Positions 17,222 through 28,500 of a DNA stretch of 64,000 nt are shown one piece after another. The translations under genes and the position numbers were made by a program. Within the stretch, counting starts at the first letter, position 1. Every line of letters begins with the position of its first letter. The stretch is from positions 310,001 to 374,000 of the forward strand of contig PGCO01000001.1 in the NCBI GenBank assembly GCA_002786355.1, given 5' to 3'. A model generated the notes under the pieces. It ran no database searches. It was not told the DNA's origin and saw only the letters and a program-made list of their open reading frames with translations. The DNA is from Sediminibacterium sp. FEMGT703S. Lineage in GTDB: Bacteria; Bacteroidota; Bacteroidia; Chitinophagales; Chitinophagaceae.

Positions 17222-20200
17222 TTACTTAGTCTTAAGCACTTGAAGGGCTCCGTTGTTTTTAGCTAAAATCCAACAAGTGCTATTGCCTATTTTGATAGGT
17301 GCAGCTTTGCGCACTTCACCTTCTACCAATAACTGCTCAATTAAATGAGCCTGTGATTGCCCGTTTGCAGACCATTGGAGCATTGTTCCAAAATCTGCAT
17401 CTTGTTTACCAATCTCTATATTATTGTAGCCAAAATTGCCTAATAATAGATAACTATTTACTTTTTGATCTTGAGGCTTAAAGGGAATCACAGCTCTATA
17501 ATTGGTTAATTGCGCATTAGCAGGCATTGTAACAGCTTCAAACCCTGATTTACCTTTATTCAATAAAACCATATTAGCAAATTGTGTGGCTTTAAATTGA
17601 ATGGATTTATTCAATTTTTCTTTATCAAATAATTGGTCCAATGTGGCTTTTGCAAAATCTGCTGCATAAAGAAATTTCTTTTTTAGTATCGGTAAAGATT
17701 TTTCTAACTGAACTTTACTAGCAAATGGAATTTCCTTTCCATTCAAATAATAAGTAATAATCTGTTCCGCTCTTCCATTATTATCAAAATCATTTAGATA
17801 CATAGTAACTGGCTCAGCTTCATTTGCCTTTAATCGACTGTTTAATCCAAAATTTCCTGCAATAATATCTTGACTTCCATCTCCATTAATATCTGTAATA
17901 GTAAGTGATTGCCACCAACCGTTTTGATTTAAAATTGTCTGTTTAGTATAAGTTAGGTCTTTCTTAAAATACGCATCAATTGTTCCCCAAGCACTGCTTA
18001 ATAAGAGGTCATTTTTTCCATCTTTATTTAAATCTACAAAATGGGCATCTGTTACCATACCAGGATTCATCAGCGCTTTCGAATAGTTACTTGTTACATC
18101 GCTAAATTTCCCTTTGCCATCATTTTGCAATAAATAACTTCTTGGAACTATGCCGTGTTTCCATGGTTCTACTCTTCCTGCAATAAATAAATCAATATGT
18201 CCATCTCCATTAATATCATCTGCTATAATCTTACTTTGTGTGGCATATACGGCTGTAAATGCATCCGATTTTTTAGCCAGATTCCCTTTACCATCATTTA
18301 AATATAATAAAGGCAATAGGTGCGGGTCTTCACCGTAATATTCATTTCCCCCATTCGCAATCACTAAATCTTTTGCTCCATCTTTATTGACGTCTACCCA
18401 AATAGCGTCTGTATTCTCCCACATAGAATCTAACAATAATGCGGGCTGTGGTATAGGCTTAAATATTCCATTTTTATTTTGAACATACACCGCATTATGA
18501 AATGATTTTGAAGCGCCTACAAAAACATCTTCTAATCCATCTCCATTGATATCCGCAATAGCTAATGCTGGGCCTTCGGCCGAAACCATATATGGTATCA
18601 GTGGTTCTCTATCAAACTCGTTAAATGGATTTTCTTTATGCAAATAATTGAGATGTGTTGCAAGGGTAATATCCTCAAAATAAGAAGGAGCCTGCTTTTG
18701 TTGTTGAGTTGCATTTGTTTCAAAACGGTATTTAGGTAGCCCGCTTTGATAAATAATTTTTTGAGTGTTACCCGCTTTCAACTGAATACGTTGAAAACTT
18801 TGATCAGGCCAAATAAGTAAAACTGAATCTGGCTTTATTTGATTCAACCCAACCATTAAAGGAATTTGCATACTCGATAAAAAACCATGAACTGGAAATT
18901 GTTCTTGCGTATACACTTGGTCTTTTGCATAAACCAACAGCTTTGCTCCAACCGCAAAACGATTTTGTGGTGATCCTTCTAGAACGATTTTTGCATAATT
19001 ATTTGCAGTACTATCCTTATTGGTATTGTTCTGGTAAACCAGCACGGGATCATTAATATTATTTACTACAATATCTAAATCTCCATCGTTGTCTAAGTCT
19101 GCATATACTGCACCATTAGAAAAACTGTTTGGATTGTTTTCAATATGATCACTAATATTATTAAAACTGAATGCCCCTTTATTTAAGAAAAATTGATTCG
19201 GTATTTTAATTTCAGGAAACTGATTTATCAAGGTCAAGTCTTTGCTTTCTAAACTATTGTTTTTTAGTTTTTCCTGCAAAGCTTCACCAGAAACAAAATT
19301 GATATAATCAATATCGTTCATTCTTTTTGGTATACCGTTCGAAACAAATAAGTCTTTATTACCATCGTTATTAAAATCCATCCACAACGATGCCCAACTC
19401 CAATCGGTGGCATGAATACCTGCGTATTGCCCTACTTCACTAAAGCGATTATTGCCACGATTATATTGTAAATTATTTCTTGCATATTGATACGTATATC
19501 CAAATGCCAATTTATTCTGGAAAATATTATAATCGTCTTCAGACAACGACCTTCTGAGCATATAAGATTCATAGGGCAGCATGTCCATCGAAACAATTTC
19601 TGGGAGTCCATCATTATTTGCATCTGCGATATCTACCCCCATGGTAAATTGACTGGTATGCATGAGTTGTGTTCTTCCCTTCTCTTCAAACTGTCCTTTC
19701 TGATTATTGATATACAAATAATCATTTTCATGAAAATCATTTCCTACATAAATATCTGGCCATCCATCTAAATTGATGTCCGAAACTGCAACACCTAATC
19801 CATAGCCAATTTTAGACCCATTGATTCCAACCGTTTTGGTGATATCTGTAAATCTTCGGTTGATTTTTCCAGCTTTGCTCAGCTCGGTATCGTTGCGATA
19901 AAATTTTTGTCCTGCCAGTGAGTCAAATGTATTTTCGAAATTTTTTCTTGGGGCATAATTTCCATCATGATTCACAGAATGATTCAATAAAAATAAATCA
20001 AGATCTCCATCGCCATCATAATCTAAAAATGCAGCTTGTGTACTAAAGCCAGAAAAATCCAATCCGTATTGAGTAGCCTGATCTTCATAATGAGGTATTC
20101 CTTTTTCGTCAATTTTTGTACATACCAATAATTGATTTTTTCCCTTTAAAACTTTGTAATTGCCTACACGACAAATATAGATATCTAGCAAGCCATCATT

Positions 20201-20560
20201 GTTGATGTCAACAACCGAGACTCCAGTGCTCCATGCACTATCTGCTGGAATTCCCGCAAGTTTGGTTATATCTTCAAATTGCATTTCCCCTTTATTCAAA
20301 AAAAGGCGATTAGATTGCTGATTGGCTGCAAAAAATAAATCTACTTTCCCATCCTTGTTGAAGTCTCCCGCTCCTACTCCTGCACCATTGTAATAATACA
20401 TGTAAGAGAATAGATTAAAGTCGGTTGTTGGGATTAACGTATTGGTAAAATTTAATCCCGTTTTAGTTGATTCAATTGGCGTAAACAAACTGTCTTCCTG
20501 TTTACTTTTACAAGAAACCAGTACGACCAGCAATAAAATATAACAATTCAAATGCTTCAT
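17222..20560 (-). CDS. FG-GAP/VCBS repeat lipoprotein with ASPIC/UnbV domain (1)
   Basis: A 1112-residue lipoprotein (signal LLLVVLVSC). It has many FG-GAP/VCBS repeats with calcium-loop motifs such as DFNKDGKVDLFF, DINNDGLLDIYI and DYDGDGDLDLFL. Around residues 515-595 sits an ASPIC/UnbV domain (RFAVGAKLLVY...GLNQIKPDSVLLIWPDQSFQ). A second propeller-like set of repeats follows. Such proteins are predicted cell-surface beta-propellers; some family members lie beside SusC/SusD in Bacteroidota, but the substrate is unknown. It is 5 bp downstream of a paralogue of almost equal length. Confidence 0.85.
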   Translation of the reverse strand: MKHLNCYILLLVVLVSCKSKQEDSLFTPIESTKTGLNFTNTLIPTTDFNLFSYMYYYNGAGVGAGDFNKDGKVDLFFAANQQSNRLFLNKGEMQFEDITKLAGIPADSAWSTGVSVVDINNDGLLDIYICRVGNYKVLKGKNQLLVCTKIDEKGIPHYEDQATQYGLDFSGFSTQAAFLDYDGDGDLDLFLLNHSVNHDGNYAPRKNFENTFDSLAGQKFYRNDTELSKAGKINRRFTDITKTVGINGSKIGYGLGVAVSDINLDGWPDIYVGNDFHENDYLYINNQKGQFEEKGRTQLMHTSQFTMGVDIADANNDGLPEIVSMDMLPYESYMLRRSLSEDDYNIFQNKLAFGYTYQYARNNLQYNRGNNRFSEVGQYAGIHATDWSWASLWMDFNNDGNKDLFVSNGIPKRMNDIDYINFVSGEALQEKLKNNSLESKDLTLINQFPEIKIPNQFFLNKGAFSFNNISDHIENNPNSFSNGAVYADLDNDGDLDIVVNNINDPVLVYQNNTNKDSTANNYAKIVLEGSPQNRFAVGAKLLVYAKDQVYTQEQFPVHGFLSSMQIPLMVGLNQIKPDSVLLIWPDQSFQRIQLKAGNTQKIIYQSGLPKYRFETNATQQQKQAPSYFEDITLATHLNYLHKENPFNEFDREPLIPYMVSAEGPALAIADINGDGLEDVFVGASKSFHNAVYVQNKNGIFKPIPQPALLLDSMWENTDAIWVDVNKDGAKDLVIANGGNEYYGEDPHLLPLLYLNDGKGNLAKKSDAFTAVYATQSKIIADDINGDGHIDLFIAGRVEPWKHGIVPRSYLLQNDGKGKFSDVTSNYSKALMNPGMVTDAHFVDLNKDGKNDLLLSSAWGTIDAYFKKDLTYTKQTILNQNGWWQSLTITDINGDGSQDIIAGNFGLNSRLKANEAEPVTMYLNDFDNNGRAEQIITYYLNGKEIPFASKVQLEKSLPILKKKFLYAADFAKATLDQLFDKEKLNKSIQFKATQFANMVLLNKGKSGFEAVTMPANAQLTNYRAVIPFKPQDQKVNSYLLLGNFGYNNIEIGKQDADFGTMLQWSANGQSQAHLIEQLLVEGEVRKAAPIKIGNSTCWILAKNNGALQVLKTK

Positions 20561-20565
20561 AGTCC

Positions 20566-23500
20566 CTATTTTTTTACTGCACCGGTTTTTCTAAAATATA
20601 CTGGATAATCATTATTCTGCAAGAACAAATAACCCAACTGATTATTGAAGCGCAATGGCAAAATCTGCTTGATTTGTCCATTAATACTTACACCAGATTG
20701 TTGCGGACTTGCAACTGAAAAACCACCCTTCCCGTTCCCTAACAAGAGGTTTCCATAAGAAGCATCAATGCTACAAAACTGTGGCAATAAATCAAAAAAG
20801 TTACCCGCTGCTAAAATATCTACATGACCATCCCCATTCATGTCTTCTACCACCATCGACTGAATACTGGATAACTGTAATTGATATGGAAGTGCTTGTA
20901 CCGTGAATCCTTTATTCGAATTATTCACCGCAATGATTGAAGCACCCGTATTCACTGAAAGAACCCTTGCATCCGATAGTGTATTTGGAAATAATTCTTG
21001 TATGGTTTTGGGTGCAAAATCTTGGTGCTTTAAATTTTCTTTTTTAAGCGCGGGTAATTGTTCAGTAATATCTTTCTTTAAAAAGACTGGCATGTCTTTT
21101 CCATTCAGCGTATGACTGAATATTTTTTCGATGCTTCCGTTTTTATCAAAATCTTTTAAAAATACTTTTACTGGTGCATCTTTACTTGCACGTAAATAAA
21201 AGTTCTCACCCAAATTGCCAAAGACTAAATCTTTGTCTCCATCTTTATCTATATCGGCAGCTACAACCGTTTGCCACCATCCTAATTGGTTTTCTAATCC
21301 GGATTTTTGTTCAATAAATTGTTTGCCATTAAAATGGTAAATATGCGGATACATCCACTCACCTGTTACTACCAACTCTGGTTGTTCATTTCCAATAACA
21401 TTTGCATAAACCGCTCCTGTAATCATACCAAGATTGCTTAAGAATGGAGCAACAGACGTACTAACTTCTTTAAAGATTCCATTCCCTTCGTTGTGGTATA
21501 AAAAACTCTTCGGTGCAATACCATATTGCTGTGGCTCACTTCTACTTCCGATAAAAATATCCATCTTTCCATCTGAGTCATAATCCAATGGAATTGCTAT
21601 GCCACAATTGGTGCGACTGATTAAAAAAGTGCCTGATTTTAACGCGAAACTACCCTTTCCACTATTGATATAAAGTTGATTCTGATATAAGTCTGAACTA
21701 GCTGGTGCAGTGTTTCCGCCCCCCCCTACAAATAAATCTTGGTCTCCGTCTTCATCTGCATCAAAGAAAAAAGCAGCAGTAACATCATTGAATTTAAACT
21801 TATTAAAATCATCAACTGTTTGAAGTTCGAATCCTGTTTTAGTTTGAAAATATAATTGGCTGGCCTGTCCATTGGCGCCTCCAATAAACAAGTCCTCTAA
21901 TCCATCCCCGTTTAAATCAGCAGCTGCAGCTTTAGGGCCCAGCTTACTCAACATGAATGGAATATTTCTTTCTATATAAAAATCTACTTGATCGTCTTCG
22001 GTATGTTTTACTAATTGTACAGCAGTTTGTTGGAATAAAGGAACTACTTGCTTTGATTCTTCAGGATGGAATGGCTTTGCTGTTTTTACATCATATACAA
22101 TTTTATGCAATTGATTAACACTTGGCTTTAATAGGGTAGTGGTAGATCTATTGGGCCAAATAATTTGCATAGAATCTGCTAGGCTTGTACCTAAACCAAT
22201 CGTTTGTTTGTATTCTACCGAACTTTGAAAACCCTTACTCGGTATTAATTCTCTGGTAATAATTTGGTTGCCCTGGTATACTTTAATAGTACTGCCAATT
22301 GCAAAGGGATTAGGGCTGTTGTAGGTTAAAGCAACTCCAATATAGTTGTCCTTATTTTGCTCGCGACTTTTATTCTTATAAATGGTTGCGGGTTGATTCA
22401 CGTTATTGATCACTAAATCTAAATCTCCATCATTGTCTAAATCTGCATATGCTGCTCCATTGGAAAAACTAGGCTTATCTAATCCCCAATTCGTGCTTTC
22501 ATTAGAGAATTTTAGATTGCCTCTATTCTTAAACATACTATTAGGAATGGGCACAGAAGGCATTTTATCAATCACATTATTAACTTGTTCCTTTTTGCCT
22601 TTTAATACCATTTGATTGACAACATCATTGGCAAAAAAATCTATAAAATCTTGATCTGTAACATCTCTATAAATACCATTACATACTAAAATATCTGCTA
22701 ACCCATCATTGTCAGCATCAAACATTAATGCTCCCCAACTCCAATCACTAGCTGCAACTCCACTATAAAAGGCGGTCTCTAAAAATTTTCCTTCCCCATT
22801 GTTTACCTGCAAGGCATTTTGAGTAAACTGATTAAAAAAATCTTGGTTTTTCTTCAGCATAAATACATCATACCCCTCAAACGAAGTATTGGTCTTAAGC
22901 CTGTAATCATCGCCAGGCAACATATCAGTAGTGAATATATCTGGTTTACCATCGTTGTTGATATCTTGTAAATCTGCTCCCATTGAGGAGAAACTAATAT
23001 GTTGCGTTCTACTAGAAAGTTCATCCTTGAATGTCCCATTTTTTTGATTGATGTATAAATAGTCTTTTTCAAAAAAATCATTAGAAACATATACATCAGG
23101 ATAGCCATCTAAATTGATATCCCCCACAGTAACTCCTAAACCAAAGCTGATAATACTTCCATAAATACCCGCTTCTTTGGTCACTTCAATATATTTACCA
23201 TTTTCATTTTTGTATAAATGGTCTCCGCCACCTTTTAAGAATTCTGCAAAAGGGGCTTGTGCATCAGGTATACTACGCATATTGGCGTAATTAAGCGTAT
23301 TCACTGGGATAGGGCTATTGTTTACTAAAAAACAATCTAGATCACCATCTAAATCATAATCAAAAAAGCTAGCCTGCGTTGAATAACCATCATTGTCTAA
23401 GCCATAACTCGCCGCTGATTCTGTGAATGTGTTGTTTTTATTATTGAGGTAGAGTTTGTTTTTTCGCTTCGCTTTTTGCAACATATTACCAGCATTGCAA

Positions 23501-23883
23501 ACATAAATATCCAACCATCCATCTGCATTAATGTCTACAAAAACAACACCAGTACTCCATTCTCCATCATATGTAATTCCTGCCTTTTGTGTAATGTCTT
23601 CAAATTCAAAATTGCCTTTGTTTAAATATAATTTGTTGGCAGTTTGATTTGCTGTAAAGAATACTTCAGGCAAGCCATCATTATTTAAATCCCCCGTAGC
23701 CACACCACCGCCGTTGTAAAAATTGCGATACTTAAATACATTAAATGCCTCAGACTCTATCAATGAGTTGGTAAACTGGATATTGGTGTTGACTTCCTCA
23801 AAAAGGGTATTCGCATTCTTGGTTTTACAAGATAATGCTAGGCAAATAATTAGCACGAAAACAAAATACTTAGACATACGCAT
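20566..23883 (-). CDS. FG-GAP/VCBS repeat lipoprotein with ASPIC/UnbV domain (2)
   Basis: A 1105-residue paralogue of the adjacent gene with the same order: lipoprotein signal (VLIICLALSC), first FG-GAP set (DLNNDGLPEVFF, DYDLDGDLDCFL, DADNDGLADILV), ASPIC/UnbV at about 511-585 (PNPFAIGSTIKVY...DSMQIIWPNRST), and a second FG-GAP set (DLNGDGLEDLFI, DYDSDGKMDIFI). It follows susD after a terminator-like hairpin. It may therefore be expressed at a lower level than susCD or have its own start. Function inferred as surface binding or substrate capture. Confidence 0.85.
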   Translation of the reverse strand: MRMSKYFVFVLIICLALSCKTKNANTLFEEVNTNIQFTNSLIESEAFNVFKYRNFYNGGGVATGDLNNDGLPEVFFTANQTANKLYLNKGNFEFEDITQKAGITYDGEWSTGVVFVDINADGWLDIYVCNAGNMLQKAKRKNKLYLNNKNNTFTESAASYGLDNDGYSTQASFFDYDLDGDLDCFLVNNSPIPVNTLNYANMRSIPDAQAPFAEFLKGGGDHLYKNENGKYIEVTKEAGIYGSIISFGLGVTVGDINLDGYPDVYVSNDFFEKDYLYINQKNGTFKDELSSRTQHISFSSMGADLQDINNDGKPDIFTTDMLPGDDYRLKTNTSFEGYDVFMLKKNQDFFNQFTQNALQVNNGEGKFLETAFYSGVAASDWSWGALMFDADNDGLADILVCNGIYRDVTDQDFIDFFANDVVNQMVLKGKKEQVNNVIDKMPSVPIPNSMFKNRGNLKFSNESTNWGLDKPSFSNGAAYADLDNDGDLDLVINNVNQPATIYKNKSREQNKDNYIGVALTYNSPNPFAIGSTIKVYQGNQIITRELIPSKGFQSSVEYKQTIGLGTSLADSMQIIWPNRSTTTLLKPSVNQLHKIVYDVKTAKPFHPEESKQVVPLFQQTAVQLVKHTEDDQVDFYIERNIPFMLSKLGPKAAAADLNGDGLEDLFIGGANGQASQLYFQTKTGFELQTVDDFNKFKFNDVTAAFFFDADEDGDQDLFVGGGGNTAPASSDLYQNQLYINSGKGSFALKSGTFLISRTNCGIAIPLDYDSDGKMDIFIGSRSEPQQYGIAPKSFLYHNEGNGIFKEVSTSVAPFLSNLGMITGAVYANVIGNEQPELVVTGEWMYPHIYHFNGKQFIEQKSGLENQLGWWQTVVAADIDKDGDKDLVFGNLGENFYLRASKDAPVKVFLKDFDKNGSIEKIFSHTLNGKDMPVFLKKDITEQLPALKKENLKHQDFAPKTIQELFPNTLSDARVLSVNTGASIIAVNNSNKGFTVQALPYQLQLSSIQSMVVEDMNGDGHVDILAAGNFFDLLPQFCSIDASYGNLLLGNGKGGFSVASPQQSGVSINGQIKQILPLRFNNQLGYLFLQNNDYPVYFRKTGAVKK

Positions 23884-23894
23884 TCGCTAAATTA

Positions 23895-23940
23895 AACAAA
23901 AAAAATCCCCCCAAATTTCGTAAAGATTTTTGGAGGGATC
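23895..23940 (-). terminator. Terminator/attenuator between susD and the FG-GAP genes
   Basis: On the minus strand a G/C-containing stem (arms about 23905-23915 and 23929-23939, one internal mismatch) is followed directly by TTTTTTTTG, a rho-independent shape. It sits only 22 bp after the susD stop and just before the next ATG. It would stop or reduce read-through into the FG-GAP genes. Confidence 0.7.
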
Positions 23941-23961
23941 AGTATCAAAAAACCGAAGATT

Positions 23962-25554
23962 TTAGTATCCGAAGTTTTGCTTTAAGTTAGGGTTAGAAGA
24001 CAATGGTATAGCAGGGATTGGATAAACCACTTTATACGCATCAGATGCATTTGGTCTTTCTTCAACAGGAGCATTGAATACACCAAAACGAATCATATCT
24101 GTTCTTCTGTGACCTTCTAAGTATAATTCACGACCTCTTTCAGCTAACAAAACTGGTAGAGTTACAGCAGAAAGAGCAGTTGCTCTACGCTTAGAACGTA
24201 AGTCGTTAACTATAGACAATGGAGTTTCACCGTTTGCACCAGTTGTACCACCTCTTAACAAAGCTTCAGCTTTCATTAAGCGAACATCAGAGAAACGGAA
24301 GAAAGGAAACTCATTCGCACTTCCCCAAGCACCATCATTAATAGTAGTTGGATCTAGAGGAAACTTATTCAAACGAATACCACTTGCTTCTCCGTTAAAG
24401 AAGATAGAAGCAGTACGAGTGAAAATCAATGGGTTACCAGAACGGTCTTTTAAGTCTACAATTGGATCACCAATTAATCCATTTCTTGGACCACGTGCTT
24501 GACCAACTAATAAACCAGCAGTTGCACCAGTAAACTCAGTGTGACCTCTTAAGGTATCGTTTCTACGAACGTCATTTCCTTCGAAGCTATCGTAGAACTG
24601 AGATAAGGTTACGAAACCATTCCAAGAAGAAGGAGTTTGGTTGTAGTGCCAGCTTTGAGAAGTCTGCCATCTTAAACCAGCACCGTTACCAGCTCTTGCA
24701 TCACCGCCCGCTTTACGAACGAAGATATTTTCTGAAGACGCGGTACCGTTGTCCCACTTAAAGTTATCCCAGTAGTAAGAATCAATTGACAAATTGGTAT
24801 TAGCTGCAATTAAATTACAGTATTCAATTACCTTATTCATATCTGCAGCAGCAAAAGTATAAGGACCAGCTGGTTTAGTTGGGTCTTGCTTATAAACAGC
24901 TTTGTTTAAATAAGCTTTCGCCAATAAAGCCCATGCAGCTTCTTTTGTAGCTTGTCCACGATTTGCACCGTTGTAAGCAGGAAGCGCAGGAACAGCAGCT
25001 TCTAATTCTGTGATAATTGCATCAATAGCAGCAGATCTTGTTAAAACATCAGGAACAACGTTAGCAGCAGCTGTTGCAGGTCTAGTTTGCACCTGACCAT
25101 AAATATCACATACTAAGAAACGGAAAAAAGAACGTAGGAACTGACCTTCTGCTTTTTCTAAACCAGTTTTGGTTTCTGCAGTTAGGGTTGTTTGGAACAA
25201 AGCTCCATTTAATCCATTCCAAGTATCGTTAATTTGGTTATGATCGGCAGCCCATGTATGTAGGTGTAAACGACGCCATGTACCAAAATCGTCCCAGTCG
25301 GTACCACGTGTTGGCCCCATGATTTCATCGGTGGAATGCTCTTGCAAACCAAACCAGTTACCCTGGCCACCGGTTAATTGGTTCAACTGCTCGTAAACAG
25401 CTGAGATAGAAGAAGCTGTAGGTACACCTCCCGCTTGAGTTGGAGCGATAGAGTTGGGTGCCTCCAACTTTGGATCAAGCTTGGAACAAGACGTGATCGT
25501 AAGTACACTTACCGCCGCAGCTGGTAAAATGTAACTTTTTAATAAATTTTTCAT
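23962..25554 (-). CDS. SusD/RagB family nutrient-binding outer membrane lipoprotein
   Basis: SusD-like proteins form the lid of SusC-type transporters and bind the substrate at the cell surface. The protein has a lipoprotein signal (AAAVSVLTITSC) and a helical TPR-like SusD fold (KAEGQFLRSFFRFLVCDIYGQV, EAAWALLAKAYLNKAVY). It ends with the common RGRELYLEGHRRTDMIRFG motif. The track start at 25563 is a TTG; I chose the ATG at 25554, which gives a normal signal MKNLLKSYILP and 530 residues. The gene follows susC after 26 bp. Alanine- and glycine-rich composition does not reveal the glycan or peptide bound. Confidence 0.92.
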   Translation of the reverse strand: MKNLLKSYILPAAAVSVLTITSCSKLDPKLEAPNSIAPTQAGGVPTASSISAVYEQLNQLTGGQGNWFGLQEHSTDEIMGPTRGTDWDDFGTWRRLHLHTWAADHNQINDTWNGLNGALFQTTLTAETKTGLEKAEGQFLRSFFRFLVCDIYGQVQTRPATAAANVVPDVLTRSAAIDAIITELEAAVPALPAYNGANRGQATKEAAWALLAKAYLNKAVYKQDPTKPAGPYTFAAADMNKVIEYCNLIAANTNLSIDSYYWDNFKWDNGTASSENIFVRKAGGDARAGNGAGLRWQTSQSWHYNQTPSSWNGFVTLSQFYDSFEGNDVRRNDTLRGHTEFTGATAGLLVGQARGPRNGLIGDPIVDLKDRSGNPLIFTRTASIFFNGEASGIRLNKFPLDPTTINDGAWGSANEFPFFRFSDVRLMKAEALLRGGTTGANGETPLSIVNDLRSKRRATALSAVTLPVLLAERGRELYLEGHRRTDMIRFGVFNAPVEERPNASDAYKVVYPIPAIPLSSNPNLKQNFGY

Positions 25555-25580
25555 ATTAATCAATGTTTTTTTGTTCGGAA

Positions 25581-28500
25581 TTAAAAACCAATATTAACAC
25601 CTAAGGTAACCACTGTTGGTCTTGGGAATTGAGTATAATCAAATCCACGAGAAGGGATACCGTTGATGTTCTTATCTACGTTAACTTCTGGATCTATACC
25701 AGAATATTTGCTAAACAATGCCAAGTTTTGACCAGATGCAAATACTGATAACGTTTTGATAGCCTTACCCTTGATATCGAAAGCATAGCTTAAGTTCAAG
25801 TTAGCCAAGCGAACAAAATCTCCTGACTCTAAGAACCTAGTTGATACAGAACCTGGGTTAAATGGATTCTCAGGACCTTTTCCAACTTCATTCGTTACGT
25901 TACGAGCATTACGCAAACTTCCTTTTAAGAACAACGCATTCGCTGTATTGTTGTAAACATAATGACCAGTAACGGCATTTAAGAAAACACTCAAATTCCA
26001 TCTTCCATAAGAGAAGTTGTTGGTTAAACCAGCAAACATTTTAGGCAATGCAGTACCAACCAATTGGTTAGCAGCACCTGCAGCATAACGTGCATTACCG
26101 TTACCATCAAATCCTTGGAAAACCGGCATTGACCAAGTAAAGATTGGAGAACCATTGGTTAAAGTTTGTGCAAATGCACCAGTTAAACCTTGACCACTTA
26201 CTGCACCAGTATTAACTGGAGAAGGAAGACCAGTTACATTGTTTTCTACTGTTGTTAAATTAGCACTTACGTCCCAATTAAACTTGTTACCCTGAATGAT
26301 TTTATAGTTTAAGCTAAATTCCCATCCCTTGTTGGTAACATTACCTGGTAAGTTAATCCACCAGTTTGACTGTGGAGCAAATCCACCTGGAGTTGGAGCA
26401 AGAAACAACATATTGGTACGCTTAGCATTATAGTAATCAACGGTACCAGACAAACGACCGTTCTTAGTAGTGAAGTCTACACCAAAACCTGTAGTAGTAA
26501 CTTCTTCCCATTGAAGGTTTGGATTACCTTGTTGAATCACACGGCTTCTAGGACCAGCAGGGGTATTATTACCTACATCAAAAGTTTCTTGAAGGTTTAA
26601 TGCGGCATAGTTGGCTAAATTATCTTGGCTACCCAATTTACCATAGTTGGCTCTTACGTTGAATTCACTGAATAATTTACCTAAGGTATTTTTAGCCCAA
26701 GACTCTTCCATTACTCTCCATTTAAATGCAAAGGCAGGGAAAGTTCCGTAACGGTTGTTAGAACCAAACTTAGAAGATCCGTCAGTTCTTACTGTTGCGG
26801 TGAAGAAATACTTGTCGTTGTAAGTATAGTTTACACGAGCGAATACAGACTGTAATTCATTTCTTCCAAAACCAGGAAGGAAATTTGCATAATTTCTAAA
26901 TTGATTGAAATTTCTAGCAAATACATCGGTAGGCGCAACTACAGGTGTATTTAAGCCCCAGCCAAAGCTACCAGTATAACGGTTCTGAACACTTTGATAA
27001 GAATAACCTGCAACCGCATTGATTGCATGCACATTATTAAAAGTTTTATCAAAAGTCAAGTATTGTTCAAACAAAGTGTTATTAACTTCTTGATTTTGTT
27101 TAGTACCACGTCCATTTCCTTGAATTTGGTTTTGATAATCTCTACCAAACACGTTATTGGTTCCACCGTAGGCATTCGTACCCAAGCGAGGATCTGCAAA
27201 GCCTAAACGCTCAGAAGTAGCATTATCCAATCCAAGAACTGCCCTGTAAGAGAGGCTAGAAGTGATTTGATAAGTTGCAGATAAATTGGTCAAGAGCCTG
27301 TTTGTAACTTCTCTGTCGTCAAAATAAGCCAACATTTGCACAGGATTACGCTGATCGCCTGGTTGGAAGAATGATCCGTCTCTATTGTATACTGGATTTG
27401 TTGGATTCAATTGTAGAGCAGCACCTAACAAAGACCCTTGGAAACCTGCATTGTTAGACAATGGAGGAAATTGACTCTTTGTACTAGAATAAGTAATATT
27501 CGCTTCTAACTTCAATTTATCATTGAATAATTTTTGTCCTAAGTTAGCACGGGCAGTCAAACGCTGTAAGCTACTATTTCTGATGATACCTTGTTGGTCA
27601 TCATAAGAAGCACTTAAACGCGCAGTAGTTCCTTTGTTGCTGTAAGCCCAGCTCAGGTTATAATTCTGAGAAATCGCTTGACGGAAAATTTGGTCTTGCC
27701 AATCGGTGTTTGCACCATTGTCAATACCTTTAACCGCTTCACCCGCAGCAATTGGATCTGCACCACCATCAATGTTCGCTTTTTTAGCAGCCAACAAAAA
27801 GTCTTGTGCATTCATCAAGTCATAACGACGAGCGGTATTTGCGATACTAGTATTAGCCCCAAAATTAAATACCCCGGCTTTTCCACCTCTACCTTGTTTG
27901 GTAGTGATTAAGATTACACCATTTGCACCTCTTGAACCATAAATGGCAGCAGCAGATGCGTCTTTTAATATGGTAATGCTTTCAATATCATTGGGGTTTA
28001 AGAAAACTAGCGGATTTCTTGGAGTAGTACCCCCTTCAACACCACTACGAGATTCCATTGCACTTCCTTGACCCAAAGGAACTCCATCAATTACATACAA
28101 TGGTTCTTGTGCACCACTGATTGATCCAGTACCTCTGATATTGATGGTTGCAGCAGCGCCTGGTTCACCAGTAGAAGGAGTAACCAACACACCTGGAGTA
28201 CGGCCTTGCAACAACTGATCTGGAGAAGCAATTTGACCTTTGTTAAAGTCTTTCTCCGTAACACGCGCAACAGATCCTGTTACGTCTTTTGATTTTCTAG
28301 CACCATAACCAATTACCACAACATCAGTCAACGCATCAGCGGTTGATGTTAATTTGGCATCGGCAGTGTTAGATGCAGAAACATTCACTTCTAGATTACC
28401 AAAACCAGCGAATGAAATCACTAAGGTTTTTGTTGAAGAAGGAACAGTTAATTTGTAGGAACCATCTGCACCCGTTTGGGTACCTGTTGAAGTTCCTTTA

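Noticed and set aside
17208-17233. AAGACTAA/TTAGTCTT hairpin between convergent genes
   Set aside because: The stem is short and AT-rich, overlaps the end of the FG-GAP gene and has no U-run; too weak to call a terminator.
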